Assembly: GCF_017316185.1 (NCBI RefSeq)
Contig: NZ_JAFLVX010000015.1
Location: 62,001 to 126,000 of the forward strand
Direction: 5' to 3'
Origin: Candidatus Vagococcus giribetii
GTDB taxonomy: Bacteria; Bacillota; Bacilli; Lactobacillales; Vagococcaceae
DNA: 64,000 nt
Below are positions 54,631 to 63,457 of the stretch, in pieces. Under the pieces are notes generated by a model. That model saw only the letters and a program-made list of their open reading frames with translations. It was not told where the DNA came from and did no database searches. The position numbers and the translations under genes were made by a program. Every line of letters begins with the position of its first letter. Positions within the stretch are counted from its first letter, which is position 1.

Positions 54631-55380
54631 TTATAATAATTCCCACTGATAACTCATAGCTGATAAGGCGTATAAAGGTGCAGTCTCAGCACGTAATATT
54701 CTTGGGCCTAATCCACATAAAATACCACCTGAAGCTTCAAATAACGTGATTTCTTCTGGGCTAAGTCCGCCTTCTGGTCCAAAGATAATTAAAACAGTTT
54801 CACCAGGTTGAACAGCCTGAAGGGTTTTAACTAGACTCTTTGTTTCCCCGCTTTTGGCAGATTCTTCATAAGCAACTAGTATATGGTCATAAGTCGCCAA
54901 TAACTGAATAAACTCTTTTTGACTACTTAGTAAACGAATGCTTGGAACTGTCTGACGATGAGACTGCTCCGCAGCTTCTTTCACAATTTTTTCAAAGCGA
55001 GGTACTTTTTTAGTTAGCTTTTTGTCATCCCACTTAGCTACAGAGGTCTTGCTTGGAAAACCAATTAACTCACTCATACCAAGTTCAGTTCCCTTTTGAG
55101 CCACTAACTCTAGCTTGTCCCCTTTTGTATAGCCACAAGCAATACTCACAGCATAGGGCATTTCTTTTTGAGTCGCTTCTTTGCGAACTTCTTCTAACAA
55201 GATACTATCTTCTAAGATATCAACTACCTTAGCCACAATGGTTTCTTGATGATTAAACACCAAAAAACATTCTTCCTCAACTTTCATACGCATGACATGA
55301 GCTGCATGATGAAAGTCATCTGCTACTAAAGAGTAGGTTTGATTTTCTTTATAATTTTCTGGTAAAAAATAGCGCTGCAT
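54631..55380 (-). CDS. rsmE: 16S rRNA m3U1498 methyltransferase
   Basis: Predicted 249-residue SPOUT-class methyltransferase. An N-terminal PUA-like domain is followed by the knotted SAM domain with IIFGPEGGLSPEE and LGPRILRAETAPLYAL, both family signatures. It starts 2 bases after the prmA stop, with GAGGA in the end of prmA, so the two ribosome-modification genes are coupled. Confidence 0.95.
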   Translation of the reverse strand: MQRYFLPENYKENQTYSLVADDFHHAAHVMRMKVEEECFLVFNHQETIVAKVVDILEDSILLEEVRKEATQKEMPYAVSIACGYTKGDKLELVAQKGTELGMSELIGFPSKTSVAKWDDKKLTKKVPRFEKIVKEAAEQSHRQTVPSIRLLSSQKEFIQLLATYDHILVAYEESAKSGETKSLVKTLQAVQPGETVLIIFGPEGGLSPEEITLFEASGGILCGLGPRILRAETAPLYALSAMSYQWELL

Positions 55381-55382
55381 GA

Positions 55383-56330
55383 TTAATCCTCAGTTGCTTT
55401 CTTCACAATCAGAGCTAACCAATCTCTTTGAGAGAAACGTTGATCCACAACAAAACCATTTTCTTCTAGATAAACTAAAACGCTGGCTTCTTTTTCTTCA
55501 ATAATCCCTGAAATAATTAAAGTTCCCTCGTCTGTTAAACAACGGTACGCATCTGGAATCATCTTAATAATAATATCAGCTAAGATATTAGCTACAATCA
55601 CATCAGCTTTTTTATCCACACCTACTAAGAGATTATTCGGTGCGACAAACACATCTTTGGCTACTGGATTAAGATTCATGTTTTCTTTAGCTGAAGCCAC
55701 TGCAACATCATCTAAGTCATAAGCATAAACGTCCTTAGCACCTAAGCATTTACTAGCAATACTTAAAATACCAGAGCCCGTCCCCACATCAATAACTGTT
55801 TCGCCACCTCTTAAGACAACTTCTAATGCTTGAAGTGTCAGACGAGTCGTCGGATGAGTCCCTGTTCCAAAAGCCATTCCTGGATCTAACTTCATCACGT
55901 GCTCATCTGTTGAATGGGGTGTGTACTCTTGCCACTCTGGAACAATGGTTAAATAACGACTAATATTTACTGGATGGTAATATTTTTTCCAAGCAGTTGC
56001 CCAATCATTTTCTAGTACCTCTGAGGTTTCAATCGTATTCTCACCAATCTCTAGACCAAACTCTTTCAATTGTTCCACACGTAATGAAATGGTCGGTAGA
56101 ATCTCTGGTAGAAAGACTGTCTCAGGGAAGTAAGCAATCACTTTGGCTCCTTCTTTAATATGATCAAACGTTGTGATATCTAAAATTTCACCAAAGGCGT
56201 CACTTTCAAAATTTAATACATCCATTGAGTCTTCGATAGCCACACCATTGGCTCCTGATTCCATCAAGATATTAGAGACTGCTTCGACTGCTTCACTTGT
56301 TGTTAATACGGATACTTGATTCCACTTCAT
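55383..56330 (-). CDS. prmA: Ribosomal protein L11 methyltransferase
   Basis: Predicted 315-residue SAM-dependent methyltransferase that modifies L11. The N-terminal substrate domain is followed by VIDVGTGSGILSIA (about 180-193) and VANILAD. Length fits PrmA. AGAGGAAA precedes the ATG; 17 bases separate it from the upstream DUF3013 gene, so DUF3013-prmA-rsmE looks like one operon. Confidence 0.95.
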   Translation of the reverse strand: MKWNQVSVLTTSEAVEAVSNILMESGANGVAIEDSMDVLNFESDAFGEILDITTFDHIKEGAKVIAYFPETVFLPEILPTISLRVEQLKEFGLEIGENTIETSEVLENDWATAWKKYYHPVNISRYLTIVPEWQEYTPHSTDEHVMKLDPGMAFGTGTHPTTRLTLQALEVVLRGGETVIDVGTGSGILSIASKCLGAKDVYAYDLDDVAVASAKENMNLNPVAKDVFVAPNNLLVGVDKKADVIVANILADIIIKMIPDAYRCLTDEGTLIISGIIEEKEASVLVYLEENGFVVDQRFSQRDWLALIVKKATED

Positions 56331-56347
56331 AATGATTTCCTCTTTTT

Positions 56348-56824
56348 CTAATATTTAGGGTATGGGACAAAATGATGCTCTTTAATTGCTTCTAAACGTT
56401 GTTCAAAGACGCTATCTTCCCATTTTAATTCAAAGATATCGACAGACTCATCTGTTAGAAAATCAAACAAATCATTTTGGCCTTCAATGAGTACGTCATT
56501 TAAATAACGAGCAAACTCTCTTAACCACTCTCTTGATAAGCCTTTTTTACGGTCAAAAGCAATTGTTGTTAAGTACTCTTCTTTATCAATCACATCAAGT
56601 GGATTTGTATAGAATAAAATACCATCTTCAAATTCGATGACTTCTTCTTCACTCACAACCCCTTCTTCGTCTTCAATTTGCTCTTGATCTTTATTTTCTG
56701 CAAAAAGGGCTACTAAGACTTCAAATTGATGTTTCTTTGGATGCCAATCAATGGCAAAATCAGCCTCAGTTAAATGTTTTTCTAACTCTTTTTCTAAAAC
56801 GTCTAATACGTGTTCTTTTTTCAT
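56348..56824 (-). CDS. DUF3013 family protein
   Basis: Predicted 158-residue acidic cytoplasmic protein of a family found in streptococci and enterococci, commonly just upstream of prmA, with no known function. Asp/Glu-rich stretches and the DPLDVIDKEEYL-like region support the family call. No membrane span or catalytic motif is visible. It is first in the operon with prmA and rsmE, divergent from rarA. Confidence 0.85.
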   Translation of the reverse strand: MKKEHVLDVLEKELEKHLTEADFAIDWHPKKHQFEVLVALFAENKDQEQIEDEEGVVSEEEVIEFEDGILFYTNPLDVIDKEEYLTTIAFDRKKGLSREWLREFARYLNDVLIEGQNDLFDFLTDESVDIFELKWEDSVFEQRLEAIKEHHFVPYPKY

Positions 56825-56900
56825 TTATTTCACTCTTTTTCCTTTTAGTTTGATGTTCTTATCATATACGAAAACCAGAAGCTTTGCCAATGAAAATCTG

Positions 56901-56909
56901 TGATATAAT
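56901..56909 (+). promoter_or_regulatory. Extended -10 promoter of rarA
   Basis: TGATATAAT is a consensus extended -10, about 28 bases before the ATG. Confidence 0.5.
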
Positions 56910-56936
56910 GAGGAAAAAGTAAAGAGGAGGGTATCC

Positions 56937-58208
56937 ATGCAAAAACCATTAGCTTACCGAATGAGACCAACTACTATTGATGACATTGTCGGACAACAAC
57001 ATCTCGTAGGTGAAGGTAAGATTATTCGACGAATGGTTGAAGCCAATATGCTATCTTCCATGATTCTTTATGGACCTCCTGGAACAGGGAAAACGAGTAT
57101 CGCTAGTGCGATTGCCGGCTCAACTCACTATGCCTTTCGCATGCTAAACGCTGCCACAGATACTAAAAAGGACCTTCAAGTTGTTGTAGAGGAAGCTAAA
57201 ATGAGTGGCACTGTTATCTTATTACTTGATGAAGTCCATCGCTTAGATAAACCAAAACAAGACTTTTTATTACCTCATCTGGAAAATGGTCGAATTGTCA
57301 TGATTGGTGCCACAACAGAAAATCCTTATATCGCTATTAATCCCGCTATTCGTAGTCGAACGCAAATTTTTGAAGTGAAACCTCTCACTGAAGAAGATAT
57401 TGAAATAGCTGTTAATAGAGCTCTTCAAGACACAACAAACGGCTTAGGTGAACTCAATGTGAAAATAGATGAAGAAGCATTAATCCACCTAACTAGAGCG
57501 ACTAACGGGGATTTACGAAGTGCTTTAAACGGTTTAGAGTTAGCAAGTAAATCAACTAAACCTGATGAAGATGGCAGTATTCACCTTACTTTAAACATTT
57601 TAGAAGAGTGCATTCAGAAGAAAGCCTTCTCACATGATAAAGACGGAGATGCTCATTACGACGTGATTTCTGCTTTTCAAAAATCTATTCGTGGTAGTGA
57701 TGTTGACGCAGCACTTCATTACTTAGCTCGCTTAATAGAAGCTGGGGAGTTGTTAATTGCTTGTCGTAGACTTTTAGTTATCGCCTATGAAGATATTGGT
57801 CTAGCCAATCCCGGTGCTTGCTCACGAACTGTCTCTGCTGTTCAAGCAGCTGAAAAACTTGGGTTACCAGAAGCGAGAATCCCACTAGCTCAAACTGTAA
57901 TTGATCTCTGCCTATCACCAAAATCAAACTCAAGTTATTTAGGTATCGATCAAGCTTTAGCTGATATTAGACAAGGAAATATTGGAGAAGTACCTGATCA
58001 TTTAAGAGATAGTCACTACCAAGGAGCTGAGAAATTAGGTCGTGGTGTTTCTTATAAATACCCACATGATTTCCCTGGTGGTTGGGTAAAACAATCTTAC
58101 TTACCTGAAAAAATCAAACATAAAACTTATTATCTTCCTAAAGAAACAGGAAAATATGAAAAAGGTCTAGCCCAACGTTTACAACAAATTAAGAATGCAA
58201 AAAAATAA
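56937..58208 (+). CDS. rarA: Replication-associated recombination protein A
   Basis: Predicted 423-residue AAA+ ATPase (RarA/MgsA, YrvN in Bacillus) that acts at stalled replication forks. Walker A GPPGTGKTS is at residues 46-54 and Walker B LLLDEVHR near 98, followed by sensor regions and the C-terminal tetramerisation domain. AGGAGGG precedes ATG. The gene is followed by 6S RNA, a neighbourhood also known in Bacillus. Confidence 0.94.
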   Translation: MQKPLAYRMRPTTIDDIVGQQHLVGEGKIIRRMVEANMLSSMILYGPPGTGKTSIASAIAGSTHYAFRMLNAATDTKKDLQVVVEEAKMSGTVILLLDEVHRLDKPKQDFLLPHLENGRIVMIGATTENPYIAINPAIRSRTQIFEVKPLTEEDIEIAVNRALQDTTNGLGELNVKIDEEALIHLTRATNGDLRSALNGLELASKSTKPDEDGSIHLTLNILEECIQKKAFSHDKDGDAHYDVISAFQKSIRGSDVDAALHYLARLIEAGELLIACRRLLVIAYEDIGLANPGACSRTVSAVQAAEKLGLPEARIPLAQTVIDLCLSPKSNSSYLGIDQALADIRQGNIGEVPDHLRDSHYQGAEKLGRGVSYKYPHDFPGGWVKQSYLPEKIKHKTYYLPKETGKYEKGLAQRLQQIKNAKK

Positions 58209-58226
58209 TTTTTATTTACCTAGTAA

Positions 58227-58255
58227 TTGATGAAAATGCTTTATTATGTTAGTAT
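58227..58255 (+). promoter_or_regulatory. Promoter of 6S RNA
   Basis: TTGATG (58227-58232) and TAGTAT (58250-58255) are 17 bp apart, placing the RNA start near 58262-58266. Confidence 0.5.
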
Positions 58256-58262
58256 ATATTTA

Positions 58263-58459
58263 TAGAGAATATCTGTGATGTGCGTCGTGCTCTCATTAGT
58301 GTTGACCGAACAATTAATTTTACCTTGGGAATTAACCAGTTATTAACAGAAAACAAGCCTTATCACTTGGTAGTTTGAATTAATACTAACGATTCCCACC
58401 TGCATATAAAGCGGGTTCAACCAGACAGAGCATATTACGGCATCGACGGATATTTTTTT
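58263..58459 (+). ncRNA. ssrS: 6S RNA
   Basis: The rest of the 331-base gap after rarA holds a stable RNA. The ends pair: ATATCTGTGATG near 58269 with CATCGACGGATAT near 58441-58453, and GTGCTCT with AGAGCAT further in, leaving a long open middle as in 6S RNA. A T run follows. About 190 nt and the position beside rarA both fit 6S, which binds the sigma-A RNA polymerase holoenzyme. The exact 5' end is inferred. Confidence 0.8.
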
Positions 58460-58469
58460 GTCTTTTTAA

Positions 58470-58503
58470 GGGTTTGCTTGTGACAAGCAAATGCTTTTTT
58501 TTA
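58470..58503 (+). terminator. Intrinsic terminator after 6S RNA
   Basis: TTTGCTTG (58473-58480) pairs with CAAGCAAA (58484-58491), followed by eight T residues. Confidence 0.8.
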
Positions 58504-58540
58504 TATTTTTTTATTTTACTCAGATTGGATTGTGATATAA

Positions 58541-58810
58541 TTGATACAGATACTTCTACTCCTGTTTAGTTTGATACTCATTCTTCTTAGTTGGTACATG
58601 AAAAAGCATCTTTCAGACTTAGAAGTCACTTTTTCTAGCGCCAATAGAGAAAACCTAGTTGGTTATATGAGTCTTCTCTTTGCATCAGGAATTTTAGGTA
58701 TTATTTTAGGCATTTTTATTCCGACAAAAGTAGCTGGGCTATTTTTTATCTCTTTAGTACTAGTCATTTCAGCTATCTTTTCAATTCGTCTTTCCAAAAA
58801 AATGAAGTAA
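58541..58810 (+). CDS. Small membrane protein of unknown function
   Basis: Predicted up to 89 residues, with three hydrophobic segments (about 2-19, 42-62 and 64-82). The start is uncertain. A TTG at 58541 gives a full first span, but it directly abuts a perfect extended -10 (TGATATAAT, ending at 58540), so an RNA from that promoter would begin inside the gene. An ATG at codon 20 has no clear ribosome-binding site. It is 25 bases upstream of the universal stress protein gene and probably cotranscribed. I do not recognise it. Confidence 0.65.
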   Translation: MIQILLLLFSLILILLSWYMKKHLSDLEVTFSSANRENLVGYMSLLFASGILGIILGIFIPTKVAGLFFISLVLVISAIFSIRLSKKMK

Positions 58811-58835
58811 AGGTAATCAGAAAGGGTGTTATACT

Positions 58836-59315
58836 ATGTTAAAAGAATACAAAAAAATCTTAGTTGCCATTGATGGATCAGATGAATCTGAACAAGCCTT
58901 TAAAAAAGCTGTTCAAGTTGCTAAACGAAATGACTCTATCCTCTATGTTGCTCATGTTATTGATATCAGAGCCTTTGAATCTGTATCTAGTTTTGATGAG
59001 AATTTGGCAGCAGAAGCAACCAAGATTGCTCGCGAGACTTTAGATGATTATTTGGCATATGGCAAGGAGCATGGATTAGAAGACATCCAATGCTTGATTG
59101 AATATGGTGCACCTAAAACGGTTATTTCAAAACAACTTCAAAAAGATTACAACATTGACCTTATTATGCTAGGTGCCACTGGCTTAAATGCTATGGAAAG
59201 AATTTTAATTGGTTCTGTTTCTGGGTATGTCGCTAGACATGCAAGTTGTGACGTCTTAATCGTCAGAACAGATATCGACAATAAATTATTACCTAAAGAA
59301 AAAAAGAAAAAATAA
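58836..59315 (+). CDS. Universal stress protein, UspA family
   Basis: Predicted 159-residue cytoplasmic protein of the ATP-binding Usp type: VAIDGSDES near the N-terminus and the GATGLNAMERILIGSVS pattern (G-2x-G-9x-G-S) near residues 120-136. It probably forms dimers. AGAAAGGGTG precedes ATG. A perfect terminator follows. The partner and trigger are unknown. Confidence 0.93.
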   Translation: MLKEYKKILVAIDGSDESEQAFKKAVQVAKRNDSILYVAHVIDIRAFESVSSFDENLAAEATKIARETLDDYLAYGKEHGLEDIQCLIEYGAPKTVISKQLQKDYNIDLIMLGATGLNAMERILIGSVSGYVARHASCDVLIVRTDIDNKLLPKEKKKK

Positions 59316-59323
59316 AACAACAA

Positions 59324-59361
59324 AGGCTAGAAAGTTAAGTTAACTTTCTAGCCTCTTTTTT
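59324..59361. terminator. Bidirectional intrinsic terminator
   Basis: AGGCTAGAAAGTTAA (59324-59338) pairs perfectly with TTAACTTTCTAGCCT (59340-59354), then CTTTTTT. It separates the usp and ackA genes. Confidence 0.9.
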
Positions 59362-59363
59362 AT

Positions 59364-60548
59364 TTATTTTTTTAATGCTTCTACGTCACGAGCAATCATT
59401 AATTCTTCGTCCGTTGGAATTAATAATACTTTTACTTTAGAATCATCTGTAGAAATCACGCGTTCGTCACCACGAACGTTGTTTCTTTCTTCGTCGATTT
59501 CACAACCGAACCAGCTAATGCCGTTGATGATTTCTTTACGCATGTTAATGTCGTTTTCACCAATTCCAGCTGTAAAGACAATTGCATCTACACCGTTCAT
59601 TACAGTGATGTAGCTACCAATGTATTTACGTACACGGTCAGCAAAGATTTCTAAAGCTAATTTAGCAGATTCTTTTTCTGAGTTTTCTAAGTCACGCATA
59701 TCACTTGATACACCTGATAAACCTAAAAGTCCAGATTCTTTATTTAAAATGTTAATCATGTCTTTAATATCAGTTAATTCTAATTTACCCATTAAGTATT
59801 GTAACAATGAAGGGTCGATATCTCCTGAACGAGTTCCCATAGTAACACCTGCAAGTGGTGTGAATCCCATAGAAGTATCAACTGATTTACCACCTTCAAC
59901 AGCAGTGATTGAAGCACCATTACCTAAGTGACATGTGATAATTTTTGTTTCTTCAATTGGTTTACCTAACATATCAGCAGCTCTTTCAGATACGTAACGG
60001 TGACTAGTTCCGTGAGCTCCGTATTTACGAGCGCCAAATTTTTCATAGTATTCAGTGTTAATGCTGTATAAGTAGTTAACAGCTGGCATTGTTGCATGGA
60101 ATGATGTATCAAATACACCTACGTTTAAAGCGCCAGGTAATACTTTTTCAAATACACGGATTACTTGTGCTTCAGCAGGGTTGTGTAATGGAGCAAATTC
60201 TGCTAATTCATCAACTAATTTTAATGCTTCTGCATCAATGATTGCTGATTCTTTGAAGTGCTCTCCACCAGCAACAATACGGTGTCCAGCTCCTGTAATT
60301 TCATCATAAGAAGCAATAATCTTTAATTCGATTAATTGTTCTAATAACATATTAACAGCGATTTCGTGATTTTCAATATCTTTAATCACTTCAAATTTTT
60401 CGCCTTCGCCATATTTAATAGTAAAGATTGAGTCATTTAGACCAATTCTTTCTACGATTCCTTGAGCGATAACAGTTTCTTCTGGCATAATGTATAATTG
60501 CCATTTTAAGCTTGAGCTTCCTGCATTAATTGCAATTGTTTTAGACAT
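59364..60548 (-). CDS. ackA: Acetate kinase
   Basis: Predicted 394-residue enzyme that converts acetyl phosphate and ADP to acetate and ATP. Family signatures are [10 protein letters not shown] (residues 7-16), the HLGNGAS segment and GTRSGDIDP. Length is normal. GGGAG precedes ATG. It follows the YtxK-like methyltransferase gene by 18 bases, a conserved order after comG in Firmicutes. Confidence 0.97.
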   Translation of the reverse strand: MSKTIAINAGSSSLKWQLYIMPEETVIAQGIVERIGLNDSIFTIKYGEGEKFEVIKDIENHEIAVNMLLEQLIELKIIASYDEITGAGHRIVAGGEHFKESAIIDAEALKLVDELAEFAPLHNPAEAQVIRVFEKVLPGALNVGVFDTSFHATMPAVNYLYSINTEYYEKFGARKYGAHGTSHRYVSERAADMLGKPIEETKIITCHLGNGASITAVEGGKSVDTSMGFTPLAGVTMGTRSGDIDPSLLQYLMGKLELTDIKDMINILNKESGLLGLSGVSSDMRDLENSEKESAKLALEIFADRVRKYIGSYITVMNGVDAIVFTAGIGENDINMRKEIINGISWFGCEIDEERNNVRGDERVISTDDSKVKVLLIPTDEELMIARDVEALKK

Positions 60549-60566
60549 GATTTCTTTTTCTCCCTT

Positions 60567-61574
60567 TTAGTTAATATTAGATTTTCGCCATTCACGAAAT
60601 TCATTGATAAAATTTAATACGGACTGATTATCTTTTAATGATGGTAACTCAGCAAGTAAGACTTCTTTAACTTGCTTAGATTCTCCTCCTCTATTTTGAA
60701 CAATCAAAATAGATTTGCCTAAACCTTTTTGACTAAACAATGACTCTGGTAATTGAAGAACTGCTTGAAGGTACACCTCTTCTTTGATCCAACCTGTTAA
60801 CAGCGGAGCTTGTGGGGTTTCAAGTAGGTTACTTGGTACTAAGAATAAACCAAAACCATCTTCTTTTACATGTTTCATTGCTTTTTCCATTAAGACATGA
60901 TGAGCGTAACTATGCTCATCTTTGGCTGAGACTTTAAAATCTGCTACTTTTTCATCAAAAGCATAATAGCCAATAGGTAAATCAGATAAAGTAAAATCAA
61001 CAGGATCAATCAATAAACTATCTAGACTATCTTGATGGAATAATTCCACCTCTAAATCTAACCATTCCTTGTTGACAGCAGCAACACTTAATAATGTATC
61101 ATCTAAATCAACACCAAAACCTTTATTGGTAATATTAGCTAGATTCAGGTTACTCATGACTGTGTATAACAAATTTCCTGTACCAACTGATAAATCCAGT
61201 AAGCTTAAAGGATTATCTTTTTTAGCCAATTGTTCCAAAATGTAGACAAATAAAAAACCAATGCCATCTGGCGTTAGTTGATGATTGGCTTGAACTGCTT
61301 CTTCCATAGATCCTTTTAACAAGACAAGCTGAGTTATTTTTCTTTTATCTTCTTGATTTAAAGACAAGTTAGAAAGTTGTTCGTAAAGAGCTTCAATCGC
61401 TTCTACTTCTTCTTTAGCAGGAACTCCATCAATCACACGAACCTGACGATTTTCCATAAGATTCTCACCATTCTCAATGAATGCATCAAAAAAAGTTGTG
61501 TCTAATGCCATTTGCAATCTCTTAACTGACTCTAGGAAAAACTGAAAGCCTTTTTCTACATCTGTCTGTGTCAA
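60567..61574 (-). CDS. Class I SAM methyltransferase, YtxK type
   Basis: Predicted 335-residue protein with an N-terminal helical region and a DNA-methylase-like fold: LLDLSVGTGNLLYTV (SAM motif) and DLPIGYY in place of NPPY. This family lies between comG and ackA in many Firmicutes; its substrate is unknown. I start at TTG 61572-61574, which has GAGGTG 6 bases upstream. An ATG at 61592 is in frame but lacks a site, so it remains a possible alternative. Confidence 0.85.
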   Translation of the reverse strand: MTQTDVEKGFQFFLESVKRLQMALDTTFFDAFIENGENLMENRQVRVIDGVPAKEEVEAIEALYEQLSNLSLNQEDKRKITQLVLLKGSMEEAVQANHQLTPDGIGFLFVYILEQLAKKDNPLSLLDLSVGTGNLLYTVMSNLNLANITNKGFGVDLDDTLLSVAAVNKEWLDLEVELFHQDSLDSLLIDPVDFTLSDLPIGYYAFDEKVADFKVSAKDEHSYAHHVLMEKAMKHVKEDGFGLFLVPSNLLETPQAPLLTGWIKEEVYLQAVLQLPESLFSQKGLGKSILIVQNRGGESKQVKEVLLAELPSLKDNQSVLNFINEFREWRKSNIN

Positions 61575-61665
61575 TACCTTCACCTCTTCCATTTACTTTA
61601 ACAAAATATCTATCACTTTTTCATTCTATCTAAAAAAACCGAATAATTCAAGATATAGGCATAAC

Positions 61666-61698
61666 AAAAAGGCGAGATTTCTTGATTATCTCACCTTT
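61666..61698 (-). terminator. Intrinsic terminator of the comG operon
   Basis: AAAGGCGAGAT and ATCTCACCTTT pair with one mismatch and overlap the comGG stop; on the minus strand TTTTT follows. Confidence 0.7.
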
Positions 61699-62047
61699 TC
61701 GTTGTTAAGTTCCGATGACTCGTTCGTTTATACTGGTTACTCAAACTAGTGATTACTTGATAATCTGCTAAGTTGTCTCCTTTTTTCCATTTTGATTTTC
61801 CTTGATTAAAATAAACGACAACTTCTGCTGCTTCTGTATCTTTCCTCACTGTCTCAAGGCTCATCTCTTCCATTGCTCGACTCACATAGTAGTCCCTTGT
61901 ATTAACTAACATCTCACGTCTAGCAAAATAGTCATCTGTGACATAAACAAGGAGTAATGTCATCATTAACAATATTGCCATAACAGGAAACAAAATCCCA
62001 CCTTGATTACCACGGAAAAAGAAAGTAACAATAGGTTTCTTTTTCAA
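61691..62047 (-). CDS. comGG: Competence pilus minor protein ComGG
   Basis: Predicted 118-residue protein with a short basic start, a hydrophobic segment (GGILFPVMAILLMMTLLLVYV) and a hydrophilic tail, as expected for ComGG, which lacks the classic pilin cleavage motif. The likely start is TTG at 62045-62047, with GGAGG 9 bases upstream, both inside comGF (41-base overlap). An earlier in-frame ATG at 62077 lacks a site. It is the last gene of the operon. Confidence 0.8.
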   Translation of the reverse strand: MKKKPIVTFFFRGNQGGILFPVMAILLMMTLLLVYVTDDYFARREMLVNTRDYYVSRAMEEMSLETVRKDTEAAEVVVYFNQGKSKWKKGDNLADYQVITSLSNQYKRTSHRNLTTKR

Positions 62048-62447
62048 GTGTCGTGACCTCCATTTCGATAACTTCATTTATCTCTTGGTATCTAACAGAT
62101 TTTACCCCAGTCATAATAGGTTGGTGCCCTTCACCACTTACTCTTTTACGAATCATATTTTGGTAAAATTCAAATGTCACATTCTCTCCTTTATCATTTT
62201 TATAAATAAGTTGATTGCCTTTTATCTCAGAAAAAACCAATCCTCTACGTTCTAAATCTAATTGAATTTTACCAATCTGTACTTCTAGATAGTCAGACTT
62301 TTTGATCGTTGACTCTACTCGTGTCATACTTTTCAAAAACGGCTCAAGAAAGATTAATAACCCCATTAGTACGACAAGAGCTAACAGAGCTTCTAATAAG
62401 GTAAATCCTTGATACCCTTTTATTCTTTGATTAGCTCTAATGATAAT
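62007..62447 (-). CDS. comGF: Competence pilus minor pilin ComGF
   Basis: The frame encodes a type IV-like prepilin: basic leader RANQRIKGYQG, cleavage motif G-FTLLEA and a hydrophobic helix, then a C-terminal domain ending FLFPW. The first ATG (62366) lies after the cleavage motif and would remove it. Between an in-frame TGA (62451-62453) and the motif there is no ATG, GTG or TTG. An ATT at 62445-62447 or 62439-62441, or an ATC between them, lies just after AAGGTG. I therefore propose a rare ATT/ATC start or coupling with comGE. Overlap with comGE is about 28 bases. Confidence 0.8.
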   Translation of the reverse strand: MIIRANQRIKGYQGFTLLEALLALVVLMGLLIFLEPFLKSMTRVESTIKKSDYLEVQIGKIQLDLERRGLVFSEIKGNQLIYKNDKGENVTFEFYQNMIRKRVSGEGHQPIMTGVKSVRYQEINEVIEMEVTTLEKETYCYFLFPW

Positions 62448-62725
62448 GAGTCACCTTCGATTCTTATATGTTTGTCTTTCCAAGTATTAATAGTAAATCC
62501 TTTGTCCTGACTCTTTTGTTTAATTTTTTCTTGGTTCTCTTTTGGGTAGTGAGAAGAAGCCGCGACTTCGTACAATAGGATAGCCATCTCTAATTCATCT
62601 TGACGTTTTTTCTCTTCTGATAGCATAAAAATAATCGTATTGTAAATCATTAAGACACTCGTAACAATGACCACCATCGCAACCATTGACTCTAATAACA
62701 GATACCCTTTATAGTTTTCCTTCAC
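62420..62725 (-). CDS. comGE: Competence pilus minor pilin ComGE
   Basis: Predicted 101-residue prepilin-like protein with a short basic leader (KENYKG), a variant cleavage region G-YLLLESM and a hydrophobic helix of about 20 residues. The start is GTG at 62723-62725 with AAGGTG seven bases upstream, overlapping comGD by 17 bases. Such overlaps run through the whole operon and suggest tightly coupled translation. Confidence 0.85.
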   Translation of the reverse strand: MKENYKGYLLLESMVAMVVIVTSVLMIYNTIIFMLSEEKKRQDELEMAILLYEVAASSHYPKENQEKIKQKSQDKGFTINTWKDKHIRIEGDSLSLELIKE

Positions 62726-63161
62726 TGCGAATCACCTTACCACTACCTAATTGAAATTGATAACGAACCACTTTTTTGTGCAAATGATCTTCGATTTTTA
62801 TTTGTTTAATCTCTTTTATATTACCTGTTGTGGTGAGAAAATCGATACTTCCAGATGTACGTAAGTTCAGCGGACCATTAACTTCTAATCTGTTTTGATG
62901 CATATTTCCATGATGAACATAATTAAAAATCAGAACATTTTCAAGGTCTTTTTGATTAATACTTGTGTTAGCTGCTTCCACAATAGCACTCTGTTGTGTT
63001 TTCTCTATGTTGCGTTCCAACTGGTTAAAAAACATTGCAATCTCCATCTCTTCTTGCCACTTCTTCAGTAAAATCATAGGGACCATGAAAAAAACACTCA
63101 CACAACAAAGAACTAATAAACTTTCAATCAGTGTAAAGCCTTCATTACCTATTCTTTTCAT
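62709..63161 (-). CDS. comGD: Competence pilus minor pilin ComGD
   Basis: Predicted 150-residue prepilin: leader KRIGNEG, cleavage motif G-FTLIES and a hydrophobic helix, then a hydrophilic domain. ATG at 63159-63161 overlaps the comGC stop (TGATG) and follows AAGG by 7 bases; a GTG one codon earlier is less likely. It is part of the DNA-uptake pseudopilus. Confidence 0.9.
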   Translation of the reverse strand: MKRIGNEGFTLIESLLVLCCVSVFFMVPMILLKKWQEEMEIAMFFNQLERNIEKTQQSAIVEAANTSINQKDLENVLIFNYVHHGNMHQNRLEVNGPLNLRTSGSIDFLTTTGNIKEIKQIKIEDHLHKKVVRYQFQLGSGKVIRSEGKL

Positions 63162-63457
63162 CACTGAACCTTAATATTAAGTGCGTCAGCTTTTTCTTTT
63201 TGTTCTGTTGAAATATAGCCAGCCGCATGCAATTCATTGGTACTTGTAGGACGCTTATTATTGTCTAAATAATACATCTCACTTTGCGTTTCAATGACTT
63301 TAGTAATTGCAGAATCTCCCTGCTGATTAATGGTATCTGTTTGTTTCACTAGATTAGGCACAAATAAAATAATCAAAACAGCAATCACTAATAATACAAT
63401 TAACATCTCTATCAAAGTAAATCCCTTATTATTTTTCTTCTTTCTTCGTAACTTCAA
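63161..63457 (-). CDS. comGC: Competence major pilin ComGC
   Basis: Predicted 98-residue prepilin, the main subunit of the competence pilus. The basic leader RRKKKNNKG is followed by G-FTLIEMLIVLLVIAVLI, the cleavage site and N-terminal helix. The C-terminus ends in NIKVQ. Its ATG overlaps the comGB stop by 4 bases (ATGA). Cleavage by a ComC-type peptidase and assembly through ComGA/ComGB are known for the family; comGA lies outside the window. Confidence 0.94.
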   Translation of the reverse strand: MKLRRKKKNNKGFTLIEMLIVLLVIAVLIILFVPNLVKQTDTINQQGDSAITKVIETQSEMYYLDNNKRPTSTNELHAAGYISTEQKEKADALNIKVQ

